DNA from: an uncultured Clostridia bacterium
Lineage (GTDB): Bacteria > Bacillota > Clostridia > Christensenellales > UBA1242
Assembly (NCBI GenBank): GCA_937893125.1
Contig: CALBHW010000036.1
Coordinates: forward strand, 1-6,952
DNA length: 6,952 nt
Direction of reading: 5' to 3'
The position numbers and the translations under genes were made by a program. Under the pieces are notes generated by a model that did no database searches, was not told the DNA's origin, and worked only from the letters and a program-made list of their open reading frames with translations. Below are positions 1 through 6,147 of this stretch, piece by piece (the first letter of the stretch is position 1; the number at the start of each line of letters is the position of its first letter).

Positions 1-10
1 TGTAAAAAAA

Positions 11-490
11 CTAAATTTCCATTGTCGTTTCTTCATTCATTGTTGGTGTGCTTGGAACTTTTGGCGTGTTTGTGCTTTCTGCGACTTTGATTTGCTCTTG
101 ATTTTTGTGAGACAAAGCTCTATCTCTCATAACCTTTTCAAAAGCGTCTTTGATATCTTGATAGTCTTGTGTGACGTCTTTGCCGTTTTCGATAACTCTA
201 ATTGTCATTTCGATATGGTTGTTTTGCAAGTCGTTAGATTGTTCGTCTTTTAACTCATTTTTTGTTGTTTCATTATAAGCTGTTTCAACTCTATTTTCGA
301 CAACATCATCTACTCGTGTAATTTCGGACTTGTCTTTTTCTTGCTTTAAAGAATTTTTCAAATTTAGTTTTTTTCCAAGTTTAATTCCACCAAAGACAGT
401 TACGCCAAGTGCCATAGTAACTCCGACCGCAAGTAAGCCGCGCTTTACTTTTTGTTTTGTCTTATAAGTGTACCTATCATAAGTGTTCAT
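11..490 (-). CDS. Hypothetical single-pass membrane protein
   Basis: I do not recognise this 159-aa protein. Residues 1-18 are basic and polar (MNTYDRYTYKTKQKVKRG). Residues 19-38 form one hydrophobic, Gly/Val-rich segment that fits a membrane anchor or an uncleaved signal. With positive charge on the N-terminal side, the remaining ~120 residues are probably outside the membrane (inference). That tail is highly charged (Lys/Glu/Asp/Asn), has no cysteine, and ends in a Thr/Pro/Ser-rich stretch (residues 139-152) typical of an extended linker. A possible short folded segment lies at 93-130. The start at 490 is chosen over an in-frame ATG at 505: the five codons between them contain AAGAAG at the same distance from ATG as AAGGAG before dnaD, while nothing resembling a ribosome site precedes 505. 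The gene stands alone under its own promoter, divergent from the pseudouridine synthase. No function is proposed. Confidence 0.7.
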   Translation of the reverse strand: MNTYDRYTYKTKQKVKRGLLAVGVTMALGVTVFGGIKLGKKLNLKNSLKQEKDKSEITRVDDVVENRVETAYNETTKNELKDEQSNDLQNNHIEMTIRVIENGKDVTQDYQDIKDAFEKVMRDRALSHKNQEQIKVAESTNTPKVPSTPTMNEETTMEI

Positions 491-553
491 TTTTTCTTCT
501 TTCATAATTTTTTTAGATTAGTGGATTTTTCCCCAATCTCAACTCCTATTTGT

Positions 554-581
554 ATTATAAATTAAAATCACAAAAAGTCAA
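554..581 (-). promoter_or_regulatory. Sigma-A-type promoter for the membrane protein gene
   Basis: Read on the minus strand there is a -35 box TTGACT (576-581), a 16-base spacer and a perfect -10 box TATAAT (554-559). Transcription would start near 547 and give a leader of about 57 nt before the ATG at 490. It is the best-matching promoter in the window. Confidence 0.65.
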
Positions 582-695
582 TCCTAAACTTTTTTTAGGG
601 GAGGTGTTGATGTTTTATAAAAAGGTAAAAAATTTTAATAAGTAGGTTAAAGATAAGAAATTTTTATAAAAATTTAAACTTACAAAATATTCTAT

Positions 696-723
696 TTGAA
701 ATTGTTTCAAATTGTGGTAAAAT
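696..723 (+). promoter_or_regulatory. Extended -10 promoter for the pseudouridine synthase gene
   Basis: TTGAAA (696-701) and TAAAAT (718-723) are separated by 16 bases, and TGG directly before the -10 box makes it an extended -10 promoter. The expected start of transcription is about 730, which is the first base of the GTG start codon, so the message would have little or no leader. Confidence 0.5.
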
Positions 724-729
724 GGTTAT

Positions 730-1578
730 GTGAACAAAAAGGAAATTGAAGTAAAGTCAAATATTTCTCTTGTCGACCTTTTAAAGAATGAAGGGTTTAA
801 ACTTTTTGCTATCCAAAAAATGTTTAAAGAAAAGGATGTTAAAGTTAATTCTAAAAGAGTGGCAGTAGACCAAAATTTAAATATTGGCGATAAGGTAGAA
901 TGCTTTTACGACGACAAAAAATGCTTAAAACAACCTAAGGAAATAAAAACGATTTATGACGACAAAAACATCGCAATAGTGATTAAACCTGTTGGGATTG
1001 AAAGTTGTGGTGAAACGTCAAACACAATTGAAAAGTTGACTGGTTATCTTGCCGTTCATAGACTTGACACTAATACTTCGGGGCTCATTATCCTTGCAAA
1101 AAATAACGACATAAAAGAAAAATTTGTTGAGATTTTCAGAAAGAATTTGGTCGAAAAGAGATATATTTGTGAGGTTGCTCGTGATAGTGATTTTAAGGGT
1201 GACATATATTCTGCATACATTTTTAAAGACTCAAAAGCGGGAAAAGTTTTTGTGTCAAGTGTGAAAAAAAGTGGCTATCAAGAAATAAAAACGCGTTTTA
1301 AAACGATAAAGCACGGGCAAGTTTCTAGTATTGTTGAGTGTGAGTTATTGACGGGCAAAACGCACCAAATTCGGGCGCATCTATCTTTTTTAGGACATCC
1401 CATTTTAGGGGACAACAAGTACGGAAATGGCAAAATTAACGCATTTTTTAAAGAAAAAACGCAAAAATTACATTGTTTTTATATAAAATTTAAACAAATT
1501 GATGATGAAAAACTAAGTTATTTAACTAATAAAAATTTCACCAATTATCCTAATTGGTTTGGGGGTAAAAATGAATAA
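730..1578 (+). CDS. RluA-family RNA pseudouridine synthase with S4 domain
   Basis: The 282-aa protein should isomerise specific uridines in RNA, most likely 23S rRNA, to pseudouridine. An S4-type RNA-binding domain spans about residues 4-60, followed by the catalytic domain from about 73. The family signature HRLDTNTSG is at 110-118, with Asp113 as the catalytic aspartate. The second conserved block, GKTHQIRAHL (209-218) followed by GHPILGD, is intact. Length fits the RluA/RluC/RluD/YlyB group, but the target uridine cannot be read from sequence, so no symbol is given. The start is constrained: the frame has a stop at 718-720, the S4 domain begins almost at once, and GTG at 730 is the only plausible initiator. 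No Shine-Dalgarno precedes it. The 3' end overlaps the next gene by 8 bases. Confidence 0.9.
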   Translation: MNKKEIEVKSNISLVDLLKNEGFKLFAIQKMFKEKDVKVNSKRVAVDQNLNIGDKVECFYDDKKCLKQPKEIKTIYDDKNIAIVIKPVGIESCGETSNTIEKLTGYLAVHRLDTNTSGLIILAKNNDIKEKFVEIFRKNLVEKRYICEVARDSDFKGDIYSAYIFKDSKAGKVFVSSVKKSGYQEIKTRFKTIKHGQVSSIVECELLTGKTHQIRAHLSFLGHPILGDNKYGNGKINAFFKEKTQKLHCFYIKFKQIDDEKLSYLTNKNFTNYPNWFGGKNE

Positions 1579-1729
1579 GTGGGAACTTTTAAAGCAAGCG
1601 GACAAACAAGATTCAGAGTGTATAAAACAAGAGGACTTGCCTGAAAAAGAAAAAGATTTTAAAAGTCAATATCAAGATTTTTACGACGACATAAAGCAAC
1701 CAACTAAACATATAAAAGAAGATTGGTAA
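1571..1729 (+). CDS. Small acidic/basic hypothetical protein (52 aa)
   Basis: ATG at 1571 lies inside the last codons of the pseudouridine synthase, giving an 8-base overlap (ATGAATAA) in another frame. GGGGGT (1561-1566) sits at ribosome-binding distance, so translational coupling is likely. The product starts MNKWELLKQADKQD, is 52 residues long, strongly hydrophilic with many Lys, Asp, Glu and Gln, and has one cysteine and two tryptophans, one of them the last residue. No membrane segment or known motif is visible, and the function is unknown. Support for a real gene comes from the overlap, the upstream G-rich site and an uninterrupted frame ending at a clean stop. It could still be a chance reading frame in AT-rich DNA. 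Confidence 0.5.
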   Translation: MNKWELLKQADKQDSECIKQEDLPEKEKDFKSQYQDFYDDIKQPTKHIKEDW

Positions 1730-1748
1730 TTTTTTTTGTATTTTTGCG

Positions 1749-1777
1749 TTGCGAAAGATAATCTTTTTTGATAGAAT
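1749..1777 (+). promoter_or_regulatory. Possible promoter for the dnaD-dnaI unit
   Basis: TTGCGA (1749-1754), a 17-base spacer and TAGAAT (1772-1777) form a weak sigma-A-like match, leaving a leader of about 160 nt before dnaD. Within that leader, GTGGTTAAAC (1816-1825) and GTTTTAAACAC (1834-1844) form an imperfect dyad that could be an operator or hairpin. Otherwise the 214-base gap is very AT-rich and shows nothing clear. Confidence 0.3.
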
Positions 1778-1943
1778 AAAAAAGTAGTCTTTATTTTTAG
1801 CTTTTCATAAAAGATGTGGTTAAACTAAAAATTGTTTTAAACACTAAAAGATATGAGAAATAAAAATGAAAAAGTAAAGCGTGGATTATTAAAATTATGC
1901 AAATTTTTAAATACCTATAAAAAAGACAAATGAAGGAGAAAAA

Positions 1944-3395
1944 ATGGCTTTTTGCAAATATTCGAGTGCGAATGAAACTGCGGATACAGTGTCAATTGAT
2001 AGCAAATTTTTAAGAGATTACATAGGCATTGCGCCCGAAAATTGCTTAAAAGTTTATCTTTTGGGACTTCTTAAATGTCAAAACAGTGCAGGCGCGGATA
2101 ATACAATTGAAGATTTTGAAACGACCTTGGGGCTTACAAGAGATGATATTATAAACTGTTTTTTGTATTGGCAAGACCAAAATTTGGTGCAAGTTCTTGA
2201 TTTGCAAACGGTTGAAGTGAGATTCCTTCCAACAAAAGACAATATCAAAAATATTAAAAAGATAGAAAGCAAAAAGTATGAGACTTTTGTGCATGAAATT
2301 CAAGAAATTTTATCTGGTAGGCAAATCGGACCTAACGAATATTATAAGTACATTGATTTTATAGAGACATATCATATGGAGCCATGCGACTTTAATATGA
2401 TTGTAAAATATTGCGCGCATAGAAAGGGAAATAACATAAATAGCAATTATATTCTGACCGTTGCGAAGGTTTGGGTTGATGAAGGAATAAGGACAGCGGA
2501 AAAAATTGAAGAAAAAATTGAAGATTTGACAATTATTTCGTCTGACGCAAGCGTTGTGGCAAAGGCACTTAAATTCCGTGGCAACCTTGCTATTGAGCAC
2601 CAACAAATGTACGAAAAATGGATAAAATCGTTTGGTTTTAATCAAAATACCATTCTTCAAGTTGCAAAAAAGGTCGCGGGAAAGACAAAAAGTAATAGTT
2701 TTGAGACGCTTGACAAAGTTTTGACTAAATATTACGAGCAAAAACTTTTGAGTTTTGGTGAAATTGAAGAGTATGAAGCAAATAAGCACGACCTTATCAC
2801 GCTTGCAAAAGAAATCAACAAGTCTCTTGGCGTTTACTACGAGTCGGTTGACAACGAAATAGATATTTATATTCTTCCTTGGATTTCACGCGGATTTGAC
2901 AAAGAGAGCCTTCTTCTTATCGCAAATTGCTGTTTTAAAAATAGTGTGAGAACTCTTGAAGGAATGGATGAGAGTGTTCAAAAATTCTATAAGCAAGGGC
3001 TAACGAGCGTCAACAGCATAAATGGCTATTTGTCACAAGTTTTGTCGGTGGACAATTTTATTAAGGAAATTTTGACCATTTTAAATATTGATAGGCGAGT
3101 AAGCAGTTTTGATAGGTCATTTTATAGGACATGGACATATGTTTATGGCTTTTCGGATGAAATAATAAAATATGGCGCGAGTTTGTCTATTGGGAAACCT
3201 AACGGAATGCAATATTTAAACACAATTTTGACTAACTGGCACGATAAAAAACTTTTGACTTTGGACGAAATTAAAAAGCAAAAGAACGAAGCAAAAGTCG
3301 TGACTTCGCGCGAAATTAAGGGCAAATCTTTTGGAAATGTTAGTATTGAAGAAGCAAATGCGTTATTTGACAACCTAGATGAAATAAATTTGTAG
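1944..3395 (+). CDS. dnaD: DnaD-family replication initiation protein with tandem DnaB_2-like repeats
   Basis: DnaD proteins remodel DNA at the origin or at restart sites and help bring the helicase loader and replicative helicase. This copy has 483 aa, about twice B. subtilis DnaD. Residues ~20-96 fit the N-terminal winged-helix domain. After a Lys-rich linker (100-112), the rest looks like successive DnaB_2-type (PF07261) helical units. Unit 1 (~115-190) carries the family's Tyr...Trp helix motif as YILTVAKVW (169-177), and unit 4 (~370-447) as YLNTILTNW (424-432). Units 2 (~207-280) and 3 (~287-366) are more diverged. Each of units 1, 2 and 4 has a central aromatic helix and an acidic or Lys-rich tail. 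The start follows AAGGAG with a 5-base spacer. The stop overlaps the Shine-Dalgarno of the helicase loader gene, supporting joint expression. Family assignment is firm; the repeat count is my reading. Confidence 0.87.
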   Translation: MAFCKYSSANETADTVSIDSKFLRDYIGIAPENCLKVYLLGLLKCQNSAGADNTIEDFETTLGLTRDDIINCFLYWQDQNLVQVLDLQTVEVRFLPTKDNIKNIKKIESKKYETFVHEIQEILSGRQIGPNEYYKYIDFIETYHMEPCDFNMIVKYCAHRKGNNINSNYILTVAKVWVDEGIRTAEKIEEKIEDLTIISSDASVVAKALKFRGNLAIEHQQMYEKWIKSFGFNQNTILQVAKKVAGKTKSNSFETLDKVLTKYYEQKLLSFGEIEEYEANKHDLITLAKEINKSLGVYYESVDNEIDIYILPWISRGFDKESLLLIANCCFKNSVRTLEGMDESVQKFYKQGLTSVNSINGYLSQVLSVDNFIKEILTILNIDRRVSSFDRSFYRTWTYVYGFSDEIIKYGASLSIGKPNGMQYLNTILTNWHDKKLLTLDEIKKQKNEAKVVTSREIKGKSFGNVSIEEANALFDNLDEINL

Positions 3396-3403
3396 GAGAA
3401 AAA

Positions 3404-4330
3404 ATGAAACTAAAAAAGAGCGTTTTGGACGTCATTTTGGAAAGAAAAAAAAGAGCGATTAGGGAGGCGGACGATAGACTGTCATCGGCTCTAGAAAACG
3501 CGGAATTTAAGAAAAAGTACCTAAAAGTTAAAGCCCTTTCTTTTGATTTGGCAAAAGCAGAATATGAAAATTTGAATGCGGATAAAACGCGCAAAGAGTT
3601 AGCCGTGGCGCAAAAAGAAGCGGAAGAGACGCTAAAAAAAATGGGACTTTCATTTAAAAGTTTTGAGCCAAATTTTACGTGCAAAAAATGCAATGATGAA
3701 GGGCTTATAGGTGATAAACCTTGTTCGTGCTATTTTGAAGAGTTGTCGCACGAAACAAAGAGTAATTTGGGTGGAAACATTGATAAAATGCACACTTTTG
3801 AAAATTCTAATTTCGACCTTTTTGATAAAAAGGATGAGTACAAAAAGAACTTTGATAAGTTGCAAAAATGGAGCCATAATGTCGACAATTCTCAGTATAA
3901 AAATCTTCTTTTGTGTGGAAAAACGGGGGTCGGAAAAACCTATCTCTCTGAGTGCCTTTTAAACGAGTTTTTGGGTGAAAATAAAAGCGTGCTTTTTTAT
4001 TCGGCATTTGCGCTTGACAACCTTTTTTTGAAATTTCACACAACATTTGATTCGACAAAGGAAGGACTCCTTGACGGCGTTTTAAATTGTGATGTTTTAG
4101 CGATTGATGACCTTGGAAGTGAGCCAATTTATAAAAATGTCACGGCTGAATATTTGTTTTTGATTGTGGGCGAAAGATTGTCACATAACAAAACAACAAT
4201 TGTAACGACTAACCTAAATTTTGACAGCATAATTGATAGGTACGGCGAGCGCACATTTAGTAGGCTTTGCAACAAGCGCAACACCGTTATTTTGAAAATG
4301 GATAATAGCGATTTAAGGCTAAATAGATAG
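3404..4330 (+). CDS. dnaI: DnaI/DnaC-type AAA+ replicative helicase loader
   Basis: The 308-aa ATPase should load the hexameric replicative helicase (DnaB/DnaC type) on single-stranded DNA with the preceding DnaD. Residues ~10-85 are charged, helical and probably coiled-coil. A zinc-binding module follows with Cys93, Cys96, Cys107 and Cys109 (CKKC...CSC), as in B. subtilis DnaI, where the N-terminal domain binds the helicase. The AAA+ domain has Walker A GKTGVGKT (172-179), Walker B VLAIDDLG (231-238), a sensor-1 segment TIVTTNL (265-271) and an arginine-finger region ERTFSRL (282-288). Length matches DnaI (about 310 aa). It starts 8 bases after dnaD, with AGGAG overlapping the dnaD stop codon. 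IstB-type transposition ATPases share the fold, but the zinc module, the charged N-terminus and the dnaD neighbour argue for a helicase loader. Confidence 0.92.
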   Translation: MKLKKSVLDVILERKKRAIREADDRLSSALENAEFKKKYLKVKALSFDLAKAEYENLNADKTRKELAVAQKEAEETLKKMGLSFKSFEPNFTCKKCNDEGLIGDKPCSCYFEELSHETKSNLGGNIDKMHTFENSNFDLFDKKDEYKKNFDKLQKWSHNVDNSQYKNLLLCGKTGVGKTYLSECLLNEFLGENKSVLFYSAFALDNLFLKFHTTFDSTKEGLLDGVLNCDVLAIDDLGSEPIYKNVTAEYLFLIVGERLSHNKTTIVTTNLNFDSIIDRYGERTFSRLCNKRNTVILKMDNSDLRLNR

Positions 4331-4358
4331 AATAATTTTTATAAATAGTAAGTTTAAG

Positions 4359-4385
4359 GCTACAAAAAATGTTTAACTTTGTAGC
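4359..4385 (+). other. Stem-loop downstream of dnaI
   Basis: GCTACAAA (4359-4366) and TTTGTAGC (4378-4385) form a perfect 8-bp stem with an 11-base loop, 28 bases after the dnaI stop. A T-run follows only after some distance, so it is a poor terminator by itself. It may protect the 3' end or assist the terminator at 4421-4466. Confidence 0.45.
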
Positions 4386-4420
4386 ATTTAAAACTTTTAT
4401 TTGTTTTTTTAAACTAAAAA

Positions 4421-4466
4421 AACAGTACTAATGCGGGATGCACCCAAAAAAGTACTGTTCTTTTTT
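4421..4466 (+). terminator. Intrinsic terminator of the dnaD-dnaI unit
   Basis: AACAGTACT (4421-4429) pairs perfectly with AGTACTGTT (4451-4459), followed by C and six T (4461-4466). The loop can fold further through GGG (4435-4437) and CCC (4443-4445). On the minus strand the same stem is followed by a T-run (complement of the A-run at 4415-4420), so it may stop transcription from both sides. Confidence 0.75.
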
Positions 4467-4566
4467 ATAATTAAGAGATTAGATTATTTTAAAATAAGAG
4501 TAAAAGCAATGCGCTTTTAGTAACAGTAATTTTGATTAGAATTGAAAAAAAACAATGTAACAAAAA

Positions 4567-4603
4567 AACTTATCAACAGTTTGATTAAGGTTGTTGATAA
4601 GTT
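4567..4603 (-). terminator. Intrinsic terminator of the 113-aa orphan gene
   Basis: AACTTATCAACA (4567-4578) and TGTTGATAAGTT (4592-4603) form a perfect 12-bp stem with a 13-base loop. Read on the minus strand, the stem is followed by a run of T (complement of the A-run starting at 4562) and lies about 20 bases after the stop of the minus-strand gene. On the plus strand no T-run follows, so polarity is clear. Confidence 0.75.
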
Positions 4604-4621
4604 CTTTGAATGGCTTAAAAA

Positions 4622-4963
4622 TTATAACGCTAGGTCTAGGTCACTTGAGATTTCTTTTATTTGGACTTCATTTTTAAACAGAATTCCGTTTTTGCGTGAA
4701 AGTCCTACAATGTTTCCTGCGTCATCTCTTATTGTTGTAAGCGGTTTAAGATTTACACTGAATTTGTGCTTAAAAATTGATTCGCTATTTAAAACCTTAT
4801 TTGCGTCGGCAATATATTTTTCAAGGTTATAGTCGGACATTGTGCTGGTCGAAAACGCGTCAGTTTCGCCCTTTTTATCGTAAATTTCAAAAAGTAGTTT
4901 TGAATAACCTCTTATTTTTGTCTCTTGTTTATCGACATTTGATATGTAAACTGTTGATTCCAT
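4622..4963 (-). CDS. Hypothetical 113-aa protein
   Basis: I do not recognise this protein. It starts MESTVYISNVDKQETK, has no cysteine, no signal peptide and no membrane segment, and should be cytosolic. The N-terminal half looks mixed alpha/beta, with a Ser/Thr-rich stretch (38-43) before a probable helix (46-59). The C-terminal half looks beta-rich and contains DDAGNIVGLSRKNGI (80-94), reminiscent of a beta-hairpin turn, before an acidic end SSDLDLAL. The start at 4963 follows AAAGG with a 7-base spacer; an in-frame ATG 20 codons upstream lies before the predicted promoter's -10 region and would give an implausible leader. The gene has its own promoter and terminator, so it is a single-gene unit between two plus-strand genes. 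No function is proposed. Confidence 0.7.
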   Translation of the reverse strand: MESTVYISNVDKQETKIRGYSKLLFEIYDKKGETDAFSTSTMSDYNLEKYIADANKVLNSESIFKHKFSVNLKPLTTIRDDAGNIVGLSRKNGILFKNEVQIKEISSDLDLAL

Positions 4964-5002
4964 AATTTTTCCTTTGAAAAGTTCCACATATTTGTTATTA
5001 TA

Positions 5003-5030
5003 ATTGTAGCATATTTTTTGCAAAAAGCAA
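5003..5030 (-). promoter_or_regulatory. Extended -10 promoter for the 113-aa orphan gene
   Basis: Minus strand: TTGCTT (5025-5030), a 16-base spacer and TACAAT (5003-5008) directly preceded by TGC, an extended -10. An alternative pairing, TTGCAA with TAATAA, overlaps it. A plus-strand TATAAT (4999-5004) with TTGAAA (4974-4979), 19 bases apart, could drive the divergent repair gene, so the two promoters would overlap in this 95-base gap. Confidence 0.5.
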
Positions 5031-5078
5031 ATGATTTTTAGAAAAAGGGAAAAGAAGAATGGATTTTAAAAAGACGTA

Positions 5079-5786
5079 TTGGACAAAAAGGATGCACAAG
5101 AATATGAAAATTATTTGGACTCCATAAAGGGGAATGAGTTTTCGCGCGGGTGGGAAAAACGAATTGTTTGTACAAATCTACCTACTATGTCCATTAAGAC
5201 GGCGGTTGTAAACGAGATTGTAAAAGAGATTTTAAGGGGTGACTATAAATCTTTTCTTGATTTATTTTTGCTTAATAACCACACCGAAACAATAATTTTT
5301 GCAAAAGTTTTGTCGGGCGCTATGGCGAAAGCAGGCGGAGTTAAAGAATATAAAGACCTTTTATACAAATTTTGCGCGTCAGTTGACAATTGGGCGAGTA
5401 TTGATGGAATTAAGTTTTGTGTAAATGATAAAAATAAGGACGAATTTTGGGATTTGGCGCGAGAATATGTGAAAGATGATAAAACTTTTGTTAGGCGCGC
5501 GGGGTATAGAATATTTTTCTCATTTGCAAGCGACGAAAAGCGACTTAAAGGTGTTTTTGATTGTATCCAAACGGCTTATGACGAAAAAGAATACTATGTC
5601 AATATGTGTATCAGTTGGCTACTATGTGAATGTTTCATAAAATGTAGGGATGTTACTCTTGAATTTTTAAAAATAGGAAAACTTAATAAATTTGTAAAAA
5701 ATAAAACCATCAGCAAGTGTTGTGATAGTTTTAGGGTGGCGGATGAAGATAAGGACTTTTTAAGGAGTTTACGGGTTGTCGATTAA
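5079..5786 (+). CDS. AlkD-like DNA alkylation repair protein, 5' end out of frame
   Basis: The 235-aa frame belongs to the DNA_alkylation (AlkD) family of HEAT-like-repeat glycosylases, which remove cationic alkylated bases such as 3-methyladenine and 7-methylguanine. Helical repeats cover most of the length. The motif VDNWASID (102-109) matches the AlkD catalytic Trp...Asp pair (Trp105, Asp109). VRRAG (138-142) and SWLL (179-182) fit the other active-site Arg and Trp positions. The frame has a stop at 5067, so its only initiator is TTG at 5079, with no ribosome site. A better start is ATG 5059 in the neighbouring frame, whose first residues (MDFKKTYWTK) look like a family N-terminus. Adding one A to the run at 5085-5089 would join them into 242 aa. 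It is therefore an indel, an assembly error or a -1 recoding site. Confidence 0.85.
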   Translation: MDKKDAQEYENYLDSIKGNEFSRGWEKRIVCTNLPTMSIKTAVVNEIVKEILRGDYKSFLDLFLLNNHTETIIFAKVLSGAMAKAGGVKEYKDLLYKFCASVDNWASIDGIKFCVNDKNKDEFWDLAREYVKDDKTFVRRAGYRIFFSFASDEKRLKGVFDCIQTAYDEKEYYVNMCISWLLCECFIKCRDVTLEFLKIGKLNKFVKNKTISKCCDSFRVADEDKDFLRSLRVVD

Positions 5787-5789
5787 AAT

Positions 5790-5813
5790 GGCTCTATAAA
5801 ATAGTGCCTTTTT
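5790..5813 (+). terminator. Intrinsic terminator of the AlkD-like gene
   Basis: GGCTCTAT (5790-5797) pairs with ATAGTGCC (5801-5808) with one T-T mismatch and a 3-base loop, followed by five T (5809-5813). It begins three bases after the stop codon. Confidence 0.7.
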
Positions 5814-6101
5814 AAGATAGATGGCTTTGTGATGATATATTTTATTTATTTTTCACCTTAACTTATTTAAGTTCGGTTGCACCAATATTTAAGGTAAATA
5901 GGGGTAAAAACTATAAAAATTTTTATCAATTCAATTTGCTATTTTCAAGGTTTAACTGGGTAGGGTTGAAGTCTTGAATAAAAGTTGGCTTGCGTTCGCT
6001 AGTAAACTGTTTGAGTTAAATTTAGAAAATAAAAAAGATGCTATGACCAAAAATGATTTTAAAAAAATCAAAATGTCAGGCACCTTTTTTGCATACTAAA
6101 A

Positions 6102-6121
6102 TTCTCTAATTGCTTAGAGAA
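6102..6121 (-). terminator. Probable terminator of the XRE regulator
   Basis: TTCTCTAA (6102-6109) and TTAGAGAA (6114-6121) form a perfect 8-bp stem with a 4-base loop, 26 bases after the stop of the minus-strand regulator. On that strand the stem is followed by ATTTTAGTA, a short T-rich tail. It is weaker than the other terminators here. Confidence 0.45.
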
Positions 6122-6147
6122 AAATGAGAATGAAGTTGTCAGAGATT

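Larger units (their letters stand above)
5787..6147. other. Gene-free stretch with small dyads
   Basis: After the terminator at 5790-5813 no convincing gene is present in this 361-base gap. It holds a possible three-stem fold at 5855-5895 (ACCTTAA with TTAAGGT closing CTTATTTAAG and GGTTGCACC). A small GATTTT/AAAATC dyad lies around 6055-6070. TGTCAGGCACC followed by six T is at 6074-6090, and the hairpin at 6102-6121 is listed separately. A 41-codon frame from TTG 5974 to the stop at 6097 lacks a clear ribosome site and is not called. Confidence 0.5.

Noticed and set aside
610..645. 11-codon frame (MFYKKVKNFNK) behind GGGGAGGTG, an excellent ribosome site.
   Set aside because: No promoter upstream on the plus strand was found, the frame is tiny, and a small hairpin (583-599) covers part of the ribosome site. 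It is most likely chance.
1754..1769. AAAGA-TAA-TCTTT followed by T as a terminator after the 52-aa gene.
   Set aside because: A five-pair stem made almost wholly of A-T is too weak; it overlaps the candidate dnaD promoter.
2310..2789. Long minus-strand frames inside dnaD and dnaI.
   Set aside because: They lie opposite well-supported genes, have Phe/Ile-rich biased composition typical of antisense AT-rich coding DNA, and lack ribosome sites.
4505..4517. Small inverted repeat AAAAGC/GCTTTT in the gap after dnaI.
   Set aside because: Six pairs without a T-run or other context; not distinguishable from chance.
4570..4578. TTATCAACA resembles a DnaA box next to the dnaD-dnaI unit.
   Set aside because: It has one mismatch at a conserved position and is fully explained as part of a terminator stem; no cluster of boxes is present, so no origin is called.
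4542..4832. Plus-strand frame of 96 codons across the orphan gene.
   Set aside because: It crosses a perfect terminator stem and is antisense to a gene with its own promoter and ribosome site.
5974..6099. Plus-strand frame from TTG 5974, ending KMSGTFFAY.
   Set aside because: It has a non-ATG start, only a vague G-rich upstream sequence, low complexity and no recognisable motif.
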